DNA of 5,288 nucleotides, taken from JBFWNZ01 sp050250795. GTDB taxonomy: Bacteria > Pseudomonadota > Alphaproteobacteria > UBA8366. The stretch lies in assembly GCA_050250795.1 (NCBI GenBank), contig JBFWNZ010000281.1, positions 1 through 5,288 of the forward strand, written 5' to 3'. Position numbers and translations under genes: made by a program. Of the stretch, positions 1-4,134 are shown piece by piece (position 1 is the first letter of the stretch; each line of letters starts with the position of its first letter). The notes beneath the pieces were generated by a model. It made no database searches, was not told the DNA's origin, and worked only from the letters and a program-made list of their open reading frames with translations.

Positions 1-42
1 GGCGAGGCGTTCGAAAGCCGCGACGTGCGCGAGGAGGATTAG
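1..42 (+). CDS. 3' end of a probable 3-dehydroquinate synthase (AroB-like), partial
   Basis: Only the last 13 codons are visible, reading GEAFESRDVREED then TAG at 40-42. The G-x-A-F-x-x-R-D-V pattern resembles the C-terminal strand and helix of alphaproteobacterial AroB, which makes 3-dehydroquinate from DAHP in the shikimate pathway. From memory, aroB often lies just upstream of a CorC-like gene in this class, so context agrees. Thirteen residues are too few for a firm call. The same frame continues after the TAG as ALLLTEAIAA and ends at TGA 73-75, which overlaps the ATG of the next gene in an ATGA junction. The gene may therefore have lost its last ten or eleven residues to an early stop. 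The gene is cut by the window start. Confidence 0.45.
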   Translation, partial: GEAFESRDVREED

Positions 43-71
43 GCGCTGCTCCTGACGGAGGCGATCGCCGC

Positions 72-1367
72 ATGACGGCCGACTGGGCGATCACCGGCGG
101 AATCATCGCCCTGTTGCTGATCCTGTCGGGCTTCTTCTCGGGGACGGAAACGGCGCTGACCGCGTCGTCGCGGCCGCGCATGCACGAGCTGGCGCGGCAG
201 GGCAACCGCAGGGCGCGGATGGTCCTGGCGCTGCACGAGCATCGCGAGCGGCTGATCGGGGCGATCCTGCTCGGCAACAATCTCGTCAACATCCTTGCCT
301 CGGCGCTGGCGACCAGCCTGCTGCTGGGCCTGTTCGGCGCGGCCGGCGTCGCCTATGCGACCATCGGGATGACCCTTGTCGTGTTGGTGTTCGGCGAGGT
401 TCTGCCGAAGACCTATGCGCTCAGCCACGCGGACCGTCTGGCGCTGGTCGTCGCGCCCATCATGCGGCCCATCGTCTGGCTGTTCGCGCCGGTCACGCAC
501 ACCCTGCATATCGCCATCCGCGGCATTCTCGGCCTGTTCGGCATCCGGCTCGGAACGGAACTGGGCGAGAACACGACGGAAGAGGAGCTGCGCGGCGCCA
601 TCGCGCTGCATGCGCCGAGCGAGGAGGCGGCCCAGCACGAACGCCAGATGCTGCGCAGCATCCTCGACCTGACAGAGGTGCCGGTCTCCGACGTGATGAC
701 CCATCGCCGCAATGTCGCGATGATCGACGCCGACCAGTCGGCGGAGGCGATTGTCGACCAGGTGCTGCAAAGCCCCTATACGCGCATGCCGCTTTATCGC
801 GGGGATGTCGATGACATCGTCGGCGTGCTGCATGCCAAGGCGCTGTTGCGCGCTGTCCGGGCGCATGGCGGGGCGCTGACCGAGCCCGATATCGCCAAGA
901 TGTCGTCCGCGCCCTGGTTCATTCCCGACAGCACCGACCTGCTGGAGCAGCTGCTGGCCTTCCGCGAGCGGCGCGAGCATTTCGCCATCGTGATCGACGA
1001 GTACGGCGCCTTCATGGGGATCGTGACGCTTGAGGATATCCTTGAGGAGATCGTCGGCGAGATCGTCGACGAGCACGACCTGCCCGTTGCCGGCGTGCGG
1101 CCGCAGCCCGACGGGCGGGTGGTCGTGGAGGGAAGCGTCACGATCCGCGACCTCAACCGCGAATACGACTGGAACCTGCCGGATGAGGATGCGGCGACCA
1201 TCGCCGGCCTTGTGCTGCACGAGGCACGGCTGATTCCCGATCCCGGCCAGGCATTCGTCTTTCACGGGTTCCGCTTTGAAATCCTGCGCCGCCAGCGCAA
1301 CCAGATCACGCTTCTGCGCATCACGCCGCCGCGCCGGCCGAACCAGGAGCAGGCGGGTACGGCCTAG
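72..1367 (+). CDS. HlyC/CorC (CNNM-type) membrane transporter with CBS pair
   Basis: This 431-residue protein is a complete inner-membrane member of the HlyC/CorC family, linked to Mg2+/Co2+ efflux or homeostasis. Residues 1-150 form the DUF21/CNNM domain, with hydrophobic stretches near 7-22, 62-90, 91-112 and 124-150. Family motifs visible are SGFFSGTETALT (19-30), GNNLVN (68-73) and FGEVLPKT (107-114). A CBS pair covers about 203-335, containing SDVMTHR, SPYTRMPLY (234-242), VIDEYGAFMGIVTLEDILEE (307-326) and the following VGEIVDEHD. The CorC_HlyC domain follows at about 345-420, with VEGSVTIRDLN and AATIAGLVLHE. The ATG at 72 is supported by GGAGG at 57-61, ten bases upstream, and by the hydrophobic first helix starting at once. 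It overlaps TGA 73-75 of the upstream reading frame. DUF2889 follows 32 bp downstream on the same strand, with no terminator between. Length and domain order are normal. The transported ion cannot be read from sequence. Confidence 0.93.
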   Translation: MTADWAITGGIIALLLILSGFFSGTETALTASSRPRMHELARQGNRRARMVLALHEHRERLIGAILLGNNLVNILASALATSLLLGLFGAAGVAYATIGMTLVVLVFGEVLPKTYALSHADRLALVVAPIMRPIVWLFAPVTHTLHIAIRGILGLFGIRLGTELGENTTEEELRGAIALHAPSEEAAQHERQMLRSILDLTEVPVSDVMTHRRNVAMIDADQSAEAIVDQVLQSPYTRMPLYRGDVDDIVGVLHAKALLRAVRAHGGALTEPDIAKMSSAPWFIPDSTDLLEQLLAFRERREHFAIVIDEYGAFMGIVTLEDILEEIVGEIVDEHDLPVAGVRPQPDGRVVVEGSVTIRDLNREYDWNLPDEDAATIAGLVLHEARLIPDPGQAFVFHGFRFEILRRQRNQITLLRITPPRRPNQEQAGTA

Positions 1368-1385
1368 CCGGCTCTGCATTGTCCG

Positions 1386-1391
1386 ACAGGA
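1386..1391 (+). promoter_or_regulatory. Ribosome binding site for the DUF2889 gene
   Basis: ACAGGA lies 8 bases before ATG 1400. It favours this start over the in-frame TTG at 1379, which has no Shine-Dalgarno-like sequence before it. Confidence 0.55.
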
Positions 1392-1399
1392 TCCTTCCC

Positions 1400-1966
1400 A
1401 TGCCTCTTAGCCCGTCCGCGCCGCGCCGCCATCTCCACACCCGCCGCATCGAACTCGCCGGCTATCGCCGCGAGGATGGGCTGTGGGACATCGAGGGGCA
1501 CCTGACCGACACCAAGACCTACAGCTTTCCCAATGAGGATCGCGGACAGGTGACGGCGGGCGATCCGGTGCATGACATGTGGCTGCGCCTGACCATCGAC
1601 GATGCCTACCTGATTCACGACGTCGAGGCGGCGACCGATGCGGGTCCCTATTCGGCCTGTCCGGCGATCACGCCGAATTTCGCGCGGCTGAAGGGGCTGG
1701 TCGTCGGCCCGGGCTGGATGCGCAAGGTGCGCGAGCGGATCGGCGGGGTGGAGGGATGCACGCATCTATTCGAGATGCTGCGGCCGATGGCGACCATCTG
1801 CTATCAGACCCTGGTCGGCGAACGGATCCGCGAGGCGCGCGAGACCGGGGTCCGGCCTGCACGGGACGGCACACGGCCGCGCCATATCGGCAGCTGCCAC
1901 ATGTATCGCACCGACGGCGACCTCGTCCGCCGCCTCTGGCCCGAATACTACATCGGCCCGCGCTGA
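1400..1966 (+). CDS. DUF2889 domain-containing protein
   Basis: This 188-residue protein matches my memory of the DUF2889 family, which has no established function. Visible family-like blocks are RRIELAGYRREDGLWDIEGH (residues 12-31) followed by LTDTK, then HDMWLRLTIDD (57-67), then AATDAGPYSACP, and GGVEGCTHLFEMLRPMAT (116-133) followed by the ICYQT stretch. It has no signal peptide or membrane span and is probably cytoplasmic. His57, Asp58, Cys121, His123 and nearby acidic residues could form a metal or catalytic site, but that is a guess from their clustering. ATG 1400 is preferred because of the ACAGGA at 1386-1391; TTG 1379 would add seven residues. It lies 32 bp after the CorC-like gene and is probably co-transcribed with it. 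Its last 19 bases overlap the convergent RHH gene on the other strand. Confidence 0.85.
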   Translation: MPLSPSAPRRHLHTRRIELAGYRREDGLWDIEGHLTDTKTYSFPNEDRGQVTAGDPVHDMWLRLTIDDAYLIHDVEAATDAGPYSACPAITPNFARLKGLVVGPGWMRKVRERIGGVEGCTHLFEMLRPMATICYQTLVGERIREARETGVRPARDGTRPRHIGSCHMYRTDGDLVRRLWPEYYIGPR

Positions 1967-2280
1967 GGCGCGGCGGTCCGCGGCTGCGGCAGGCGTCCCG
2001 CCGGCACCGATTCCAGGGATTCCCCCATCCGCGCCGTCCAGGCGTAGCAAACCAGGAACACACGAATGGAGCCGGTCAGCCCGTAACCCTCGGCGCGATC
2101 GGAAACCCGCGTGCAGATGTCGTGGATCGACATGTCCTCACGCGCTGCCGTCCTCTCAAGCAGGTCCCAGAACGCAGGCTCCAGCCGGATGCTGGTTCGG
2201 CGGCTGCCGATCCACACATTGCGGCAGATCAAGGAGCTGCGGTTGCTCCGATTCGATTCTAGCGACGCGTCTGGCAGCAC
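1948..2280 (-). CDS. Ribbon-helix-helix (RHH_4-type) DNA-binding protein
   Basis: This product of up to 110 residues contains RTSIRLEPAFWDLLERTAAR (28-47) followed by EDMSIHDICTRVS and LTGSIRVFLVCYAWT. That is a beta strand (28-33) and helices near 34-47, 51-65 and 68-82. I recognise the stand-alone RHH_4-type proteins common in alphaproteobacteria, which resemble Arc/MetJ-fold dimeric DNA binders. Targets and ligand are unknown. The start is uncertain. The longest frame opens with GTG at 2280, which has no clear Shine-Dalgarno. TTG at 2232 (residue 17), with GGAG about 12 bases upstream, or GTG at 2217 just before the domain, are alternatives. The C-terminal tail (about 84-110) is Pro/Arg-rich and probably disordered. 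The gene is convergent with the DUF2889 gene, overlapping by 19 bp, and divergent from the J-domain gene. Palindromes in that divergent region make autoregulation plausible. Confidence 0.8.
   Translation of the reverse strand: MLPDASLESNRSNRSSLICRNVWIGSRRTSIRLEPAFWDLLERTAAREDMSIHDICTRVSDRAEGYGLTGSIRVFLVCYAWTARMGESLESVPAGRLPQPRTAAPQRGPM
1958..1973. terminator. GC-only hairpin in the convergent gene overlap
   Basis: CCGCGC (1958-1963), loop TGAG, then GCGCGG (1968-1973) make a perfect 6-bp stem. The loop holds the stop codon of the DUF2889 gene (TGA 1964-1966). It lies at the tail-to-tail junction with the RHH gene, so it could slow or end transcription on both strands or protect 3' ends. No T-tract follows on either strand, so it is not a canonical intrinsic terminator. 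Such short GC stems also arise by chance in GC-rich DNA. Confidence 0.25.
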
Positions 2281-2287
2281 GGGATGG

Positions 2288-2302
2288 ACCGAGGGTATCG
2301 GT
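2288..2302. repeat. Short inverted repeat in the RHH gene leader
   Basis: ACCGA (2288-2292) and TCGGT (2298-2302) flank a 5-base centre. On the minus strand the hairpin would end seven bases before the GTG at 2280, where it could affect translation of the RHH gene. Arms of five are within chance expectation. Confidence 0.2.
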
Positions 2303-2322
2303 TGGCGGCTGTCGGTCGAGGA

Positions 2323-2342
2323 ATTCGCACGCGATTGCGAAT
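2323..2342. promoter_or_regulatory. Operator-like inverted repeat (7+6+7)
   Basis: ATTCGCA (2323-2329) and TGCGAAT (2336-2342) are perfect inverted copies separated by CGCGAT. The element covers about +1 to +20 of the transcript predicted from the candidate minus-strand promoter at 2350-2377, a classic position for a repressor site. The obvious candidate protein is the RHH regulator encoded immediately downstream on that strand, but no binding site is known for this family member. The repeat is seen directly; the operator role is inferred. Confidence 0.4.
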
Positions 2343-2349
2343 GACTTCG

Positions 2350-2377
2350 AATCTATTCCCTTCCCTGGAAAGTGCAA
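2350..2377 (-). promoter_or_regulatory. Candidate promoter of the RHH gene
   Basis: On the minus strand, TTGCAC (2377-2372) and TAGATT (2355-2350) are separated by 16 bases. They resemble -35 TTGACA and -10 TATAAT boxes at 3/6 and 4/6 positions. Transcription would start near 2343, leaving a leader of about 63 bases before GTG 2280. The match is moderate and alphaproteobacterial promoters are variable. Confidence 0.3.
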
Positions 2378-2389
2378 CACAGAGTTGCA
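2373..2389. repeat. Inverted repeat overlapping the minus-strand -35 box
   Basis: TGCAAC (2373-2378) and GTTGCA (2384-2389) are perfect inverted copies around ACAGA. The left arm shares five bases with the candidate -35 box of the RHH promoter. It could be a second regulator site acting on both divergent genes. The arms differ from those of the 2323-2342 repeat, so a different protein would be expected. Confidence 0.3.
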
Positions 2390-2443
2390 GTTCGGGTTCC
2401 GGGGCTGCGCCGCTTTGTCGATTCGATGGCCGCGCGGGTTCGC

Positions 2444-2472
2444 TTGCGCCTGTATCGGGCCGCGCACATATT
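2444..2472 (+). promoter_or_regulatory. Candidate promoter of the J-domain-cobST cluster
   Basis: TTGCGC (2444-2449) and CATATT (2467-2472) are separated by the optimal 17 bases. The -10 box matches TATAAT at 4/6 positions and the -35 box matches at the key TTG. With six bases between the -10 box and position 2479, transcription would start at or next to the A of the J-domain ATG, giving a leaderless message. The -35 match is weak. Confidence 0.3.
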
Positions 2473-2478
2473 GGACGC

Positions 2479-3087
2479 ATGCCGCGCAGGATGCCCCGTT
2501 TCGACCCGTTCGCGCTTAACGAAGCGCCGCGGGCGCGGCCGTGCGACCGGCCGGGCTGCCCGGAAACGGGCGAGTTCCGGGCCCCCAAGAGCCGCGATTC
2601 GCTGAACGAGTTCTTCTGGTTCTGCACCGATCATATCCGCGACTACAACAAGGCCTGGAACTATTGCGCGGGCATGTCCGCAGCCCAGATCGAAGCGGAA
2701 ATCCGGCAGGACACGGTCTGGCGCCGGCCGACCTGGCCGCTGGGCAATTTCGGGCGGCCGGGCCGGTGGCAGGATATCCGCCATGCGCGCTTCCATGACG
2801 GCTTCGCCGAATTCGACCTGGATGAGCCGCTGGAGGGCGAGGAGGACGGCGATGCGGTCCGGCCGCGACCCGGCACGCCAGAGGCGCGGGCGATGAAGCT
2901 GATGCAACTGGAATCACCCCTGACCTTGACCCAACTCAAGGCGCGCTATAAGGAACTGGTCAAGCAGCTTCACCCGGATGCCAATGGCGGCGACAAGCTT
3001 GCCGAAGAGCGGCTGAAGGACATCAACGAAGCCTATTCGACCCTGAAGAAAGCCGTCCGGCCGAACGGTCTGGGCGGACACCCTTAG
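2479..3087 (+). CDS. J-domain (DnaJ-like) protein upstream of cobS
   Basis: This 202-residue protein ends in a J domain (about 147-192) with YKELVKQLHPDANGGD (157-172). The HPD triad that stimulates Hsp70 (DnaK) ATPase is at 165-167, and INEAYSTLKKA follows as the usual last helix. The N-terminal half is a family-specific region: CDRPGC (22-27), then GEFRAPKSRD, then FFWFCTDHIRDYNKAWNY (45-62) and RPTWPLG (83-89). Cys22, Cys27, Cys49 and His52 could bind a metal, an inference from spacing. A short acidic stretch (110-125) links the halves. ATG 2479 is chosen because recognisable sequence begins just after it, although no good ribosome site precedes it; ATG 2491 is the alternative, and the open frame back to 2284 is not credible coding sequence. 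A J-domain gene next to cobS-cobT is, from memory, a recurring alphaproteobacterial arrangement. It lacks the G/F and zinc regions of true DnaJ, so it is a specialised co-chaperone with unknown client. Confidence 0.85.
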   Translation: MPRRMPRFDPFALNEAPRARPCDRPGCPETGEFRAPKSRDSLNEFFWFCTDHIRDYNKAWNYCAGMSAAQIEAEIRQDTVWRRPTWPLGNFGRPGRWQDIRHARFHDGFAEFDLDEPLEGEEDGDAVRPRPGTPEARAMKLMQLESPLTLTQLKARYKELVKQLHPDANGGDKLAEERLKDINEAYSTLKKAVRPNGLGGHP

Positions 3088-3112
3088 AGCGGCCCGAAGA
3101 ACGGATTGAAAG

Positions 3113-4117
3113 ATGGCGACAGCTAACGCAGACGAGCGCGTACGGGCGCATCCCCTCGATGCGCCGGATATCGAGGTTTCGGTCCGCCAGACCTTCGGTA
3201 TCGACATCGATATGAAGGTGCCGGCTTTCTCGCAGCGGTCGGACTATGTGCCCGAGACCGACGATGCCTATGTGTTCGATCACGACACCACGCTCGCCAT
3301 CCTCGCCGGCTTCGCCCATAACCGCCGCGTGCTGATCAACGGCTATCACGGCACCGGCAAGTCGACGCATGTGGAGCAGGTGGCGTCGCGGCTCAACTGG
3401 CCTTGCATCCGGGTCAATCTCGACAGCCATATCAGCCGTATCGACCTGATCGGCAAGGACGCCATCGTTCTGCGCGACGGCAAGCAGATCACCGAGTTCC
3501 GCGAAGGCATCCTGCCCTGGGCACTGCAGAATCCCTGCGCGCTGTGCTTCGACGAATACGATGCCGGCCGGCCGGACGTGATGTTCGTGATTCAGCGCGT
3601 GCTGGAGATCGACGGCAAGCTGACCCTGCTCGACCAGAGCCGGGTCATCCGGCCGCACAAGTTCTTCCGCCTGTTCGCCACGGCGAACACCATCGGCCTG
3701 GGCGACACCAGCGGCCTCTATCACGGCACGCAGCAGATCAACCAGGGCCAGATGGACCGCTGGAACATCGTCACCAGCCTGAACTATCTGCCGCATGACG
3801 AAGAGGTGCGGATCGTTCTGTCGAAGTCGCCCAGCTACGATACCGAAGAAGGCCGGGAGAGCATCAGCGCCATGGTCGCTTGTGCCGACCTGACGCGGGC
3901 CGGCTTCATCAACGGCGACATTTCGACCGTCATGTCGCCGCGGACCGTAATGACCTGGGCGGAGAATGCGCGCATCTTCGGCAGCGTCGGTCTCGCCTTC
4001 CGGATGTCGTTCTTGAACAAATGCGACGAGACGGAGCGGAGCATCGTGGCGGAGTATTATCAGCGCTGCTTCGGCACCGACCTTCCTGAAACGGGCCTCC
4101 GCGCGGCGCATAGCTGA
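3113..4117 (+). CDS. cobS: Cobaltochelatase subunit CobS (AAA+ ATPase)
   Basis: CobS powers the ATP-dependent insertion of Co2+ into hydrogenobyrinic acid a,c-diamide in the aerobic cobalamin pathway, working with CobT and the large subunit CobN in the cytoplasm. The 334 residues are close to the roughly 330 of characterised CobS. Motifs in order are Walker A GYHGTGKST (77-85), Walker B ALCFDEYDAGRPD (143-155, catalytic Glu148), sensor-1 region LFATANTIGLGD (187-198, Asn192), GLYHGTQQIN then MDRW (214-217, candidate Arg finger 216), and SPRTVMTWAEN (275-285, sensor-2 type Arg277). The N-terminal VRQTFGIDIDMKVPAFS (24-40) is also typical. All key ATPase residues are present. ATG 3113 has only a weak AACGGA at 3100-3105, but the N-terminal length agrees with the family. 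It lies 25 bp after the J-domain gene and 17 bp before cobT, so the three are probably one operon. Confidence 0.97.
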   Translation: MATANADERVRAHPLDAPDIEVSVRQTFGIDIDMKVPAFSQRSDYVPETDDAYVFDHDTTLAILAGFAHNRRVLINGYHGTGKSTHVEQVASRLNWPCIRVNLDSHISRIDLIGKDAIVLRDGKQITEFREGILPWALQNPCALCFDEYDAGRPDVMFVIQRVLEIDGKLTLLDQSRVIRPHKFFRLFATANTIGLGDTSGLYHGTQQINQGQMDRWNIVTSLNYLPHDEEVRIVLSKSPSYDTEEGRESISAMVACADLTRAGFINGDISTVMSPRTVMTWAENARIFGSVGLAFRMSFLNKCDETERSIVAEYYQRCFGTDLPETGLRAAHS

Positions 4118-4134
4118 ACCGGACGGGCGGCTGC

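Larger units (their letters stand above)
2281..2478. promoter_or_regulatory. Divergent intergenic control region (RHH gene / J-domain-cobST)
   Basis: This 198-bp gap separates the minus-strand RHH gene from the plus-strand J-domain-cobS-cobT cluster. It is less GC-rich in its middle (about 2320-2390) than the flanking genes, as expected of a promoter region. The frame of the J-domain gene happens to stay open through it from an ATG at 2284. The translated segment is low-complexity, lacks recognisable domain sequence and has no good ribosome site, so I treat it as non-coding. I see no conserved cobalamin riboswitch B12 box (GCCACT-type) in it. The individual candidate sites are listed separately. 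Confidence 0.6.

Noticed and set aside
72..1367. Haemolysin or toxin function for the HlyC/CorC-family gene
   Set aside because: The old haemolysin name for this family is misleading. The DUF21, CBS and CorC_HlyC domains point to a cation transporter.
39..1379. Long open frame on the minus strand opposite the CorC-like gene (446 codons)
   Set aside because: It mirrors the GC-biased codons of a firmly identified gene. Its translation is Arg/Gln/Asp/His-rich without recognisable domains, as expected of an antisense shadow.
1579..2262. Plus-strand open frame running from DUF2889 into the RHH gene region
   Set aside because: It is out of frame with DUF2889 and antisense to the RHH gene. The translation has no family resemblance.
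2284..2478. N-terminal extension of the J-domain gene to ATG 2284
   Set aside because: The frame is open, but the 65 extra residues are low-complexity, have no ribosome site, and cover the promoter-like and palindromic sequences. The recognisable family sequence begins after 2479.
2281..2478. Cobalamin riboswitch upstream of the cobS-cobT cluster
   Set aside because: The location would suit one, but the gap lacks a recognisable B12 box and is too short for the usual full riboswitch together with promoters for both genes.
3023..4111. Minus-strand open frame of 362 codons opposite cobS
   Set aside because: It lies almost wholly opposite the conserved CobS coding sequence and shows no domain. 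It is a GC-rich antisense shadow.
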